Origin: Nanobdellota archaeon | GTDB lineage: Archaea; Nanobdellota; Nanobdellia; Pacearchaeales; GW2011-AR1 | Assembly: GCA_018901625.1 (NCBI GenBank) | Contig: JAHIEM010000135.1 | Location: forward strand, 1-29,567 | Reading direction: 5' to 3' | Length of the DNA stretch: 29,567 nt | In this document: in pieces, positions 21,753-29,567 of the stretch | How positions within the stretch are numbered: the stretch's first letter is position 1 | Layout of the letters: every line of letters begins with the position of its first letter | Notes under the pieces: model-generated | What the model was told of the DNA's origin: nothing | What the model saw: only the letters and a program-made list of their open reading frames with translations | Databases searched by the model: none | Program-made: the position numbers and the translations under genes

Positions 21753-23468
21753 ATGGAAAAAGAGATGATTGGTTTTATAGCTGAGAATAAACTTTCGGGT
21801 TTTGAGCTAGTTGGAAAGATTAGAAGGAAAGATAAGAGTATCTTTATTACAAGTGATGCTAAAAGCGTGTTTAATAGAACTCTTGAGAAGCTGAATTCCA
21901 AATTTGTATTTTCAGACACTGAAAACTTATGGAACTTATTTACATTTACCTCTGATATTAATGAAATTAAAAAAAGGCAGGAGTTTTTTGGCAAGTTAGA
22001 GAGAAAAGAGAATAGTTTTCTGAAAGAGCTTTCCAAACCTAGAAACTGGTGGAAGCCAAAATATAGCCTTCTGGCTGTGAGCGAAGATGAGAAAACCTTT
22101 CAGGAATTGCAGAAACTAGATGTTCCGTGCAAGTTTCTTAATTCGCAGTATGATTTGCAAGATTTAGAATCTTATGATTTAGTGCAGGTGATAGACTGTG
22201 ACCAGTTTACAAGTGCTTTGGAAAGACTGCCTCAAAGTGTTTTTTTAGATTCTCTAGATGAAGTTTATTTAGAGAGATATCTTGAACTACTGTCTGGATG
22301 GCAGAAGAACCTGGAGATACTTGCTAGAAATGAAACTAGTGAGGAAATTAAGAAGATAACTGGCGAGTTAGTTCCTATGCTGAAGTTTCTTGAAAACAAA
22401 TCTAGTGAGAAGATAGAGAGAGAACAAATTGACAGCAGTTTGGAGAAAGTTAATTTAGAAGTAAATTGCGCGATTGAGAAAATGAGTATTTCTGGGGCAA
22501 GTTTAATAGCAATGATGTCTAAGAATAAGCTTCCGGATGATATTGTGAATATTATTGAACAGGCAATTAAGAAGACAAACCTGCCTGAACATTTGTTTAG
22601 TAATAGTGTGCCTGTTGCTCTTGATGAAAAAGAGGTTGAGAAGTTAATGAAAGAGCAGAATGCTTCTGAGCATACCACTCTTGCCGAGAATGTGAAGAAG
22701 AAAGCCAGTGAGTTGAGAAAAATTCCTGCTATGCTGAAAAAGCTGTCTGATTTGATTGTTTATTTTGATTTTTGCTCTGGAACCAGCCAGATTATATCTG
22801 AGAATCGTGTTTTTCCTGAGCAGAGTTTAGAGTTTTCTTTTTCTGAAGCTGAAAACATATTCTTAGACTCGCCACAGGCTATTTCCTTTTCTTTGGATGA
22901 TTCCAGCAGGTGCTCTATTCTTACTGGGGCTAATTCTGGCGGAAAAACAACTCTGATTGAGCATATTATTCAGATGATTGGTTTTTTCCAGCTTGGATTG
23001 CCTGTAAAAGGAAAAACTAGGATGCCCCTGTTTTCTGAGATTTATTATTTTGCCAAGAATAAGGGAAGTGCTAGCAAGGGGGCTTTTGAAACTTTACTCA
23101 CGCAAATGGCAAGCATTAAACCTGGGAGCAAGACATTGATTTTAGCTGATGAGATTGAATCTGTGACTGAGCCTGGTGTTGCTGGCAAGATTATTTCTGC
23201 AACTGCTGAGTTTTTTGTTAGCAAGGGGTGTTTTTTAGTTATTGCCACTCATTTAGGGCAGGAAGTTCAGAAAAACATGCCTTGCAATTCAAGAATTGAT
23301 GGGATTGAGGCTAAGGGGTTAGATGAGAATTTTGAACTGATAGTTGACCATAATCCTGTTCTAGGAAAATTGGCTAATTCGACTCCTGAGCTGATTATTG
23401 AGAAGATGTCTAAGAACTTTCCAGAAGAGTATTTCAAGTTTTTAAATGAGAGGATAAGAATAACCTAG
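21753..23468 (+). CDS. MutS-family DNA-binding ATPase (MutS2/MutS5-like, without Smr domain)
   Basis: 571 residues. The C-terminal third is a MutS-type ABC ATPase: Walker A TGANSGGKTTL (391-401), Walker B LILADEIES (462-470) and the switch His in IATH (497-500). Residues 1-330 are helical lever/clamp-like sequence with long charged helices. There is no N-terminal mismatch-binding domain with its Phe-x-Glu motif and no C-terminal Smr nuclease domain, so it resembles the archaeal MutS2-like ATPases of unknown role. It is probably a DNA-structure-binding ATPase. It overlaps the convergent HAD gene by 27 nt. The hairpin element precedes the start. Confidence 0.78.
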   Translation: MEKEMIGFIAENKLSGFELVGKIRRKDKSIFITSDAKSVFNRTLEKLNSKFVFSDTENLWNLFTFTSDINEIKKRQEFFGKLERKENSFLKELSKPRNWWKPKYSLLAVSEDEKTFQELQKLDVPCKFLNSQYDLQDLESYDLVQVIDCDQFTSALERLPQSVFLDSLDEVYLERYLELLSGWQKNLEILARNETSEEIKKITGELVPMLKFLENKSSEKIEREQIDSSLEKVNLEVNCAIEKMSISGASLIAMMSKNKLPDDIVNIIEQAIKKTNLPEHLFSNSVPVALDEKEVEKLMKEQNASEHTTLAENVKKKASELRKIPAMLKKLSDLIVYFDFCSGTSQIISENRVFPEQSLEFSFSEAENIFLDSPQAISFSLDDSSRCSILTGANSGGKTTLIEHIIQMIGFFQLGLPVKGKTRMPLFSEIYYFAKNKGSASKGAFETLLTQMASIKPGSKTLILADEIESVTEPGVAGKIISATAEFFVSKGCFLVIATHLGQEVQKNMPCNSRIDGIEAKGLDENFELIVDHNPVLGKLANSTPELIIEKMSKNFPEEYFKFLNERIRIT

Positions 23469-24035
23469 TGCTGAGAGGACTCCTATAGTTGTATGTATAT
23501 CATACCATGATCTGACTCTCTGTATCTCTCTAGGCAGCGGGGTGTTCTGGTTACATGGCCACGAGAAGAGATAAAGGTGTTTTACTGTACCTATTAAGGG
23601 GATAAGTTTGTCTAAGTCATCATCTACAAATAAATCAAGCCCCTTGCAGGCTTCTGTCTTGTCTCTTCTCCTGGTTGCTGTTAGGGGGATGTGTGCGCCC
23701 CTCTCGAGAAGCCACTCTCTAGCTAGATATGCCCATTCATCAGTTCTAGCAGTTACTATTTTCACATTATGGCCTGCTTGCTGGAATCTTTGTGCATAGG
23801 AAATTGCACCAGGAACTGCTTCTGTTCTAGACACAAATGCTCTTTCTCCGTAAATTTGCCTCTGCAGTTCACGATATTGTTCTGCAGTGAGTATCCCTCC
23901 ATTTACAATATGCTGCCAGTTGCACTGCTCCGGAGGAATCTCTTTGTTATAGAGAGTGCGCGCTGCATAACTTTTTAGTTTTGAACAGTCTGTAAAGACT
24001 CCATCAAAATCAAAACCAAGGTTTAACTTTTTCAT
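23442..24035 (-). CDS. HAD-superfamily nucleotidase-like protein
   Basis: 197 residues from the ATG at 24035 (MKKLNLGFDFDGVFTD). A further ATG at 24059 would add eight residues, but the shared TATA box TTTATAAA lies 27 nt from 24035 and overlaps the other start, so I chose the inner one. Motif I is DFDGV, motif II IVTART (about 93-98), and motif IV is the acidic LDLFVDDDLDK. A small cap region separates them. The arrangement resembles NT5C-like (deoxy)nucleotidases of DPANN and bacteria. It is divergent from the TrmB regulator. Substrate unknown. Confidence 0.72.
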   Translation of the reverse strand: MKKLNLGFDFDGVFTDCSKLKSYAARTLYNKEIPPEQCNWQHIVNGGILTAEQYRELQRQIYGERAFVSRTEAVPGAISYAQRFQQAGHNVKIVTARTDEWAYLAREWLLERGAHIPLTATRRRDKTEACKGLDLFVDDDLDKLIPLIGTVKHLYLFSWPCNQNTPLPREIQRVRSWYDIHTTIGVLSALGYSYPLI

Positions 24036-24058
24036 AAGAGTCTTTGGTTGTGCTAACA

Positions 24059-24066
24059 TTTATAAA
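24059..24066. promoter_or_regulatory. Symmetric bidirectional TATA box
   Basis: The palindrome TTTATAAA is centred 27.5 nt from the ATG at 24090 (plus, TrmB regulator) and 27.5 nt from the ATG at 24035 (minus, HAD protein). Both are then leaderless and would share or compete for one TBP site. Confidence 0.6.
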
Positions 24067-24089
24067 TTATTATTAATTATCTGCTATTA

Positions 24090-24854
24090 ATGGAAATACT
24101 GAGAGAGTTAGGGTTGAGTAAGTATGAGTCTGCAATCTATGATGCTTTGCTTAGACATGGAAGAAGCAGTGCTGATAAAATCTCAGAAAGATCTAGAGTC
24201 CCTATAACTGCAGTTTATCCTAATCTTAAATCTCTTGTTAGTAAAAAGCTTGTCCAACAGATTCTGGGGGATGTTTCATTATTTGAGGCATTTCCAGCTG
24301 AGGCTGCCTTGAGTTATTATGTTAAGAGAAAAGAGGAAGATTTAGAGAAATTGAAGAAATCTGCAATAGAATATTCAAAAAGTTTGATTAAGCCCTCTCA
24401 AACAGAAAACAGGGATGTTGTCTGGCTTACACATGGCAAGCAATTTTCAAATGAAGCCTACTTGAAAGCATTTTCAAAAGCGAGAAAGACTTTTTATATA
24501 ATTGGGTGGAGGTTTGAGAAAATTGGGAATAAATACTCTATCTTAAAAGAGCTAAAGAAGCTTGTTAAGAGAAAAATTGATGTAAGGATTATACTTACCG
24601 GGGCTCTAGAGAAAAAATGGGATTTAGCTAGAGATTATGCTGCCGAGGGGATTAAAGTTAGATATCTTCCGCTTAATAATTTCTCTATATTTATCAGAGA
24701 TTCTGAGGAGTGCAAGATTACTTTGAAGGACCAGGATCTTCCTGATAGATTTAATATTCATGTTGCGGATGTTTCTTTAGCAAGAGCAATGAGTAGTTAT
24801 TTTTTAGAACAGTGGCGAGAGGCTAGAGATTTGGATTATTTTCCTGGGAAGTAA
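24090..24854 (+). CDS. TrmB-family transcriptional regulator
   Basis: 254 residues. An N-terminal winged helix (LGLSKYESAIYDALLRHG, ADKISERSRVPITAVYPNL, SKKLVQQIL) has the TrmB signature, followed by a coiled linker (KRKEEDLEKLKK) and a C-terminal domain with a phospholipase-D-like fold (FYIIGWRFEKIG, RIILTG) as in archaeal TrmB proteins. TrmB members respond to sugars or other metabolites. It is divergent from the HAD gene through the shared TATA box and overlaps the convergent purM by 19 nt. Confidence 0.82.
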   Translation: MEILRELGLSKYESAIYDALLRHGRSSADKISERSRVPITAVYPNLKSLVSKKLVQQILGDVSLFEAFPAEAALSYYVKRKEEDLEKLKKSAIEYSKSLIKPSQTENRDVVWLTHGKQFSNEAYLKAFSKARKTFYIIGWRFEKIGNKYSILKELKKLVKRKIDVRIILTGALEKKWDLARDYAAEGIKVRYLPLNNFSIFIRDSEECKITLKDQDLPDRFNIHVADVSLARAMSSYFLEQWREARDLDYFPGK

Positions 24855-26317
24855 ACTACCTCGCCATCATAAGCTTGCAATTCTAATCCTGTTAGCTTTT
24901 CTTTCCTTGCATCGAAAACTCTGCCAACAACTCTGGCTTGGAGTCCATGATTATTTATTACTTGGATTGCTTCTGCTTCATCTTGCTTGTCAGTTGTTAT
25001 AAAACCATCATTTCCCATAGGATACTTTCCATATGCTGTTTCTGCTGAGGTTCCACTTGCGCCTAAAAGAGTTATTTCGCGCCAGTCAGGGAAGAATAAA
25101 TCTGAAATTCTAGCAAATCTTTTATTTTTAGCAAGTGGTCTTGCAAACTTCCCTTTATATGCGCCCCCTGACATGTGGAAGACTCCTGTTGCAAGATTGT
25201 TATTTACTAGTTCTCTGAAAACAGGATACAGAACAGTTGAAGGCTCTGCTAAGTATTCCAGGAATTTTTTTCCTAATTCTGTTTCGTGCCAGTTATCTCC
25301 AAGATACTTAATCATTTTTGCCCTCTTGTCTGTAATTCCATTAGACCTTGGATTTGGATTTCCTCTTATTGCAATTACTGAATCTCTTGGGTTAGGAACT
25401 AGAGGATTCATTAAATTTTTTTCACTTACAACTCCGACTGCTGTACCCCCAATATTGTATGCTGGTGTGTCTGGCTTGTACGAATTTAAGTTCCCTAGTG
25501 CTTTTTGAAGTATTCCAAGAATTCCCATTTCTGCGCATCTTTCTTTCATGTATCTCTGGCATTCCATAAACTGGCTTGATATTCCATTAGTTTCAATTAC
25601 TCCTGAGGCTACTTTTACTTTTGCGCCTCTTACTTTTGCCTGGTCATCTAGAATCATTGCTAGAAAATCATTTATTGAGGGCCACCACAAATTTCTTCTT
25701 TGATAGAATCTTGTTTTTGTGCCTATTCCATCTGAGTTTGCTACTACGAACTCTTCTCCAATTTCTTTTTCTGGGGTGAAGTATGCGTATGTACTTCCCT
25801 CTAAGTCAAATATTCCTTCTCTTGAGAGCTTCACGCCCTGAACTTCAATAGCGGGATGGGCTATGCTTATCATTGTTCCTGATAAGTTGAATTCTCTATC
25901 AATAACATCTCCCAAAATTGCATTTTCTCCGTTTATGATAGCAAGGTTGAATTCTTCTGCTCCTTTGACCATTCCTTCTGCAATTTCTCTTAACATTTTA
26001 GTATCTCCTGTTCTTGAGTCAATAATATCAGTCATTGCCAAGGGCATTGCCTGAATATGCCAAGATTGTTTCCAGAGCCGAGCGACTAGCGAGGCTCCTG
26101 TTTTTCTTCTGTCTTTTGAGTGTCTGGCTGTTGTTGAGTGAACAAAAACTTTGAATCCTTCTGGAATATCAAGAGCAACGCGCTTTTCTGGACCAATAAC
26201 TCTTGTGTAAGTATGAAAGTTTAATGTTGGAGCGCATATTTTTGCAAGTAGTTCTGAGCCTTCGTCACCTATACCTATTACTTCTCTTTGATATGCATCA
26301 TCAATTGCTTTTGCCAT
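24836..26317 (-). CDS. purM: PurM-like AIR synthetase with an enlarged N-terminal half
   Basis: 493 residues, against about 345 in most PurM proteins. NSDGIGTK (194-201) is the ATP-binding signature near the start of normal PurM. NPNPRSNGITDKRAK (about 320-334), FHMSGGAYKGKFARPL and YPMGNDGF belong to the C-terminal AIRS lobe. PurM closes FGAM to AIR, the fifth purine step. Ahead of DGIGTK lies about 190 residues that also resemble an AIRS N-half (AMTDIIDS, NGENAILGD at 129-137, LSGTMISIA), so the N-lobe seems duplicated. It is the last of the purL-purQ-purN-purM run, 2 nt after purN. Confidence 0.78.
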   Translation of the reverse strand: MAKAIDDAYQREVIGIGDEGSELLAKICAPTLNFHTYTRVIGPEKRVALDIPEGFKVFVHSTTARHSKDRRKTGASLVARLWKQSWHIQAMPLAMTDIIDSRTGDTKMLREIAEGMVKGAEEFNLAIINGENAILGDVIDREFNLSGTMISIAHPAIEVQGVKLSREGIFDLEGSTYAYFTPEKEIGEEFVVANSDGIGTKTRFYQRRNLWWPSINDFLAMILDDQAKVRGAKVKVASGVIETNGISSQFMECQRYMKERCAEMGILGILQKALGNLNSYKPDTPAYNIGGTAVGVVSEKNLMNPLVPNPRDSVIAIRGNPNPRSNGITDKRAKMIKYLGDNWHETELGKKFLEYLAEPSTVLYPVFRELVNNNLATGVFHMSGGAYKGKFARPLAKNKRFARISDLFFPDWREITLLGASGTSAETAYGKYPMGNDGFITTDKQDEAEAIQVINNHGLQARVVGRVFDARKEKLTGLELQAYDGEVVYFPGK

Positions 26318-26319
26318 TT

Positions 26320-27093
26320 TTAATTCTCTAATCTGACTCCATTTGGAATTTTCTCCCCATCAAAATAGAGAATTCCTTTTTTATCTCTTGCATATCTTCC
26401 ATCTGCAATATATTCTAATGTCCTTGGGAAGATTATCCAGTCTCCTCTCTCTTTCAGTGCATCTTGATAGTGTCCTGCTATTTTGTCTAGCATACTATCA
26501 GAAATTGGATAATTTATTGGAAGCGGGGCTGAAACCATTAGAATAGAACCACAATCAACTTTATCAGCAACGAGATGTGTTGTAGATCTTATAACTTTCT
26601 CGCCTGCTTGAATAGCATCTTTTACAACATGATCGCCGCGATATCTTGGTTTTCCATCCGGGCTCTTTATTGTTAGGTCTGCTGGATGAATATTAACTCC
26701 TAAAAACGAATTTACAAAGACACTGGTTGCTTTTCTCATATAACCTGCATATGCTGCAACTGCGCATTCAAACTCATTTAATACTCTCATGCACTCTCTT
26801 TCATATTCTTTTCTAGTATCCATATCCTTTGAGGGTTTTCCTCTTTTTTTGCAGAAGCTATCTAGGTCATAAATAAAAACAGGAATTCCGAAATCAGCTC
26901 CGATTTCACCTGCCTTGCTTTTAGGAGTATCACTAAATATTACTGAAACATGATATGGAGATAATCCTCTTTGTTCTTTTAATCTCTGCTCATGTTCAAT
27001 TATTTTTCTTAGGTTTGTCCCACTTCCAGACATAAGCCCTGCTACTCTTAATTGACTGACTTCTGCAGCATTGTATAATCTTATTAAACTCAT
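26320..27093 (-). CDS. purN: Phosphoribosylglycinamide formyltransferase (GART)
   Basis: 257 residues from the ATG at 27093, chosen because it begins 1 nt after the purQ stop, the same spacing as purQ to purL; an ATG at 27117 would overlap purQ by 23 nt. Motifs are SGSGTNL (phosphate loop), VAAYAGYMRKA, VNIHPADL with the catalytic Asn-x-His, GDHVVKDAI and the STTHLVADKVDCGSILM strand with the catalytic Asp. PurN uses 10-formyltetrahydrofolate to formylate GAR. It is somewhat longer than the bacterial 210. It indicates a folate-dependent route rather than PurT. Confidence 0.85.
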   Translation of the reverse strand: MSLIRLYNAAEVSQLRVAGLMSGSGTNLRKIIEHEQRLKEQRGLSPYHVSVIFSDTPKSKAGEIGADFGIPVFIYDLDSFCKKRGKPSKDMDTRKEYERECMRVLNEFECAVAAYAGYMRKATSVFVNSFLGVNIHPADLTIKSPDGKPRYRGDHVVKDAIQAGEKVIRSTTHLVADKVDCGSILMVSAPLPINYPISDSMLDKIAGHYQDALKERGDWIIFPRTLEYIADGRYARDKKGILYFDGEKIPNGVRLEN

Positions 27094-27094
27094 A

Positions 27095-27895
27095 TTATCT
27101 GAAATACTCAACTCCATTTCTGAATATTTGCATACCGAGACCTTCTTCTGAGATTTGGAGCCCGCTTCTTCTCTGATGTTCTCGCAATAATGTCCAGCTG
27201 GGATGCTGAGTGTAGTGAACTGCCCGTTCTGGGTGTGGCATCATTCCAAGAACTCTGCCACTCGGGTCTATGATTCCTGCAATGTCATCTAACGAGCCAT
27301 TTGGATTTGCAGGAAGGTTTTGTGAACTGCAAATATGCCCGTGGCAGTATCTTGCAGCTACTAATCCTTTTGTATTTATTGCCTTTAGTGTCTCTGCATC
27401 TGCATAAAACTTTCCTTCTCCGTGAGCTATTGGAAGACTCATGGAAGAAATGCCCCGAGTCCAAGGAGAATTGCCTAAGAAGCTTAAATCAACCCATCTG
27501 TCCAGATATCTTGCGCAGTTATTATGCACAAGAGCTGCTTGCGGAGTCCCGTATTCTCTTCCCAATGCTGGAACAAGCCCGAGATTGACTAATACTTGAA
27601 AACCATTGCAGATTCCTTGGACAAGCCTGTCTCTGTCTACAAAATCTCGAACTTCTTCCCATAGATGATTTCTTATCTTGTTTGCAAGTGCTATTCCTGC
27701 TCCAGTATCATCGCCATAGGAAAATCCTCCAGGAAAAACTAAAATCTGGTATTCTTTTAGATTGTTTGGAGTTGCAATCAAATCATTTATATGGACTTTT
27801 TCTGCTCGGGCTCCTGCTTTCTGGAATGCGAATTGAGTTTCATCATCGCAGTTTATTCCATAACCTGTTAAAACTAAAACTCTTGGGTTTGTCAT
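27095..27895 (-). CDS. purQ: FGAM synthase glutaminase subunit
   Basis: 266 residues of class I glutamine amidotransferase type. GICNGFQ (about 93-99) holds the nucleophile Cys, FPGGFSYGDD the oxyanion region, and MMPHPER the catalytic His-x-Glu near the C-terminus. It supplies ammonia to PurL for making FGAM. At 266 residues it is longer than the Bacillus-type PurQ (about 227) and closer to the glutaminase domain of large PurL. It starts 1 nt after the purL stop. No purS is seen in this window. Confidence 0.88.
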   Translation of the reverse strand: MTNPRVLVLTGYGINCDDETQFAFQKAGARAEKVHINDLIATPNNLKEYQILVFPGGFSYGDDTGAGIALANKIRNHLWEEVRDFVDRDRLVQGICNGFQVLVNLGLVPALGREYGTPQAALVHNNCARYLDRWVDLSFLGNSPWTRGISSMSLPIAHGEGKFYADAETLKAINTKGLVAARYCHGHICSSQNLPANPNGSLDDIAGIIDPSGRVLGMMPHPERAVHYTQHPSWTLLREHQRRSGLQISEEGLGMQIFRNGVEYFR

Positions 27896-27896
27896 T

Positions 27897-29567
27897 TTAA
27901 AAGTCTCTGAATGTTGATTTATATGATTCTAACATCTTGTCTACTGTTGTGTCAACAAAAGTTGCATTTGATTGCCCTCTAAAACCTGAGACAATGAACC
28001 TTTTGTCTCCCCTTACTCTTCCTATTTCTGAACATATAATGTTACTCATTAATCCTTCAAACCTATCCCTATTCTCTGGACTAATAGTTACAACTAGCCT
28101 TCCCTGGCTTTCTGAATATAATAAAGAGTCATTTCTCATACCAAATTCGTTATCAATTGGAATTTTTTCTAAGTCTACATTCATGCCTAATTGGCCTGCG
28201 ATTGCACTTTTTGCCAAAGCTGTAGCTAATCCTCCTCTGTGAACACTGATTGCACTTGCAATTAAACCTTCTTCTACGGCTTTGGAGAATGCTCTATATG
28301 TGCCTAGATTCTCTCTAGCATTAACTGTTGGAACACTATTTCCAATATATTTTCTTCCTCTTTCTTTCTCTCCAACCATTGCAAAATACTCACTTCCCCC
28401 TAATTCCTCAGAAGTTCTTCCTAAAACATAGACTATGTCTCTGTCAAATTTAGCATCGATCGACACTGCTTTTCGTGCATCAGGAATCACTCCTAGTGAG
28501 GATATTAGCAGAGTTGGGGGCACAGAGATTTTTACGGGCTTTCCTTGCTCATCAAATCCCTTGAAATCATTGAACATGCTGTCTTTTCCAGATATGAATG
28601 GGGTGTTATACTCTAAAGCCATATCTCTGCAGGCTTCGCATGCTGCTTTTAGCTGTCCAAGTCTTTCTGGTTCTGTACTTGAGCACCAGCAGAAATTATC
28701 TAAGAGCGCTAGATGTTCCAGGTCTGCTCCTGCTGCTATAGAATTTCTAACTGCTGTGTCAATTGCGCAGGCTGCCATCTCATAAGTGTCTATTTCTGAA
28801 TAAGAAGGATTTAATGCATGGGAGATTACTAGAGCTTTCATTGAATCTAGTCTTGGGCGGGTTACAGTAGCATCTCCATTAACTCTTCCTCTTCCCTGAA
28901 GTGGCTTGATTACACTTCCTCCCTGAACTTCATGGTCATACTGCTGGGAGATAAATTCGAAGCTGGCTATGTTTTGGCGCGCGAGCATTTCTAGAAGTGA
29001 GCCTGTTAAGTCATCTAGTTCTGGAATATCTGGCTCCCCATGTCTTGTTTTTGTGTAAGAAGTCTTCATTGGTCTGGGAGGAAGTCCATCATGCAGAAAA
29101 TTCATTTCTAAATCTGCTACAACTCTTCCTCTAGAATTTACAACAGCTCTTCCAGAATCTGTGAATCTTCCTATTATTGTTGCTTCAACTCCTCTGCTTT
29201 TTAGAAAGTTAACTAGTTCGTGAGCTTTTTCTGGGGGCGAGGAGAGAGTCATTCTTTCCTGGGCTTCTGATATTATTATTTCATCATCTCGCAATCCTTG
29301 GTATTTTAGAGGAACTTGATCTAACTCGAGTTCAAATCCGCCTGATTCTTTTGCCATTTCTGCAACAGAACAAGACAAGCCTCCTGCGCCATTATCAGTT
29401 ATGCTTGTATACATGCCTTTATCTCGGGCTTCTTTTATTAGAGCATCTGACATTTTCTTCTGAGTTATTGGGTCACCTATTTGGACTGCTGTTGCAGGGC
29501 TTCCTGCATCAATTGCTTCTGAAGAGAAGGTTGCTCCGTGAATTCCGTCCTTGCCTACTCTGCCTCC
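27897..29567 (-). CDS. purL: FGAM synthase large subunit, 5' end outside the window
   Basis: The frame is open to the right edge: upstream of the first in-window ATG (29453) it reads GGRVGKDGIHGATFSSEA, a PurL signature, so the gene is truncated and about 557 residues are present. Later motifs include SSPPEKAHELV, FISGKDSMFNDFKG and SVHRGGLATALAKSA of the second AIRS pair. PurL condenses FGAR with ammonia from PurQ using ATP. It ends 1 nt before purQ and heads a run purL-purQ-purN-purM transcribed leftward. Confidence 0.9.
   Translation of the reverse strand, partial: GGRVGKDGIHGATFSSEAIDAGSPATAVQIGDPITQKKMSDALIKEARDKGMYTSITDNGAGGLSCSVAEMAKESGGFELELDQVPLKYQGLRDDEIIISEAQERMTLSSPPEKAHELVNFLKSRGVEATIIGRFTDSGRAVVNSRGRVVADLEMNFLHDGLPPRPMKTSYTKTRHGEPDIPELDDLTGSLLEMLARQNIASFEFISQQYDHEVQGGSVIKPLQGRGRVNGDATVTRPRLDSMKALVISHALNPSYSEIDTYEMAACAIDTAVRNSIAAGADLEHLALLDNFCWCSSTEPERLGQLKAACEACRDMALEYNTPFISGKDSMFNDFKGFDEQGKPVKISVPPTLLISSLGVIPDARKAVSIDAKFDRDIVYVLGRTSEELGGSEYFAMVGEKERGRKYIGNSVPTVNARENLGTYRAFSKAVEEGLIASAISVHRGGLATALAKSAIAGQLGMNVDLEKIPIDNEFGMRNDSLLYSESQGRLVVTISPENRDRFEGLMSNIICSEIGRVRGDKRFIVSGFRGQSNATFVDTTVDKMLESYKSTFRDF

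Noticed and set aside
1..29567. CRISPR array, tRNA or rRNA genes.
   Set aside because: No spaced direct repeats and no tRNA-like cloverleaf or rRNA stretch seen by eye; the GTTCAAATC-like strings found lie inside coding genes.

Overview
The window is AT-rich (Arg mostly AGA/AGG). It has archaeal expression signals: TATA-like TTTAAATA boxes about 25 nt upstream of many start codons (leaderless transcripts), T-rich 3' ends and only occasional Shine-Dalgarno sites. The gene families are archaeal: cupin-type phosphoglucose isomerase, an AbrB-PhoU regulator, a TrmB regulator, small purine-pathway proteins and an M29 peptidase. With many very small genes and several bacterial-type enzymes, I infer a DPANN archaeon of the Woesearchaeota/Pacearchaeota kind. 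The lineage is an inference, not a measurement.

Layout. 1-1.3 kb (minus): sugar genes, a ROK kinase followed by a truncated epimerase. 1.3-6.7 kb (minus): the most notable locus, a six-gene cluster starting at 6718. It encodes a small putative ubiquitin-like protein, a candidate E2-like protein with a GQC motif, a JAMM/MPN isopeptidase with an intact HxHx10D motif, an E1-like enzyme with two adenylation-type domains, a membrane-anchored coiled-coil/TPR protein and a 114-residue unknown. A decayed transposase tail lies over its 3' end. The order Ubl, E2, JAMM, E1 matches the bacterial Bil-type (ISG15-like) systems. 6.9-9.8 kb: cupin PGI, two small Cys-rich proteins and an AbrB-PhoU regulator with a clear operator-like inverted repeat around its TATA box.

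9.9-16.4 kb (plus): a thioredoxin-CcdA fusion, then a dispersed GlcD/GlcF-like redox module (CCG-domain subunit, FAD subunit, 2x[4Fe-4S] subunit). It is interleaved with two nucleoside deoxyribosyltransferase-like genes, a NYN-domain nuclease-like gene and a HAD phosphatase, then a DUF378 membrane protein. 16.6-20.1 kb (plus): an unknown gene, M29 aminopeptidase, a third deoxyribosyltransferase-like gene and an asparagine-synthase-like PP-loop protein. 20.1-24.9 kb: a bacterial-type tRNA-guanine transglycosylase, two tiny membrane proteins, a MutS-family ATPase, a HAD nucleotidase-like protein and a TrmB regulator, the last two sharing a symmetric TATA box. 24.8-29.6 kb (minus): purine genes in the order purL (truncated by the window), purQ, purN, purM, nearly without spacers.

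A second unusual signal is a pair of four-hairpin elements (17008-17106 and 21651-21752). They lie directly in front of the start codons of two unrelated genes (M29 peptidase and MutS-like ATPase), with conserved linkers, compensatory stem changes and similar spacing. They look like an unrecognised cis-acting leader RNA. No rRNA, tRNA or CRISPR array was found, and no stretch over 300 bases lacks a gene.
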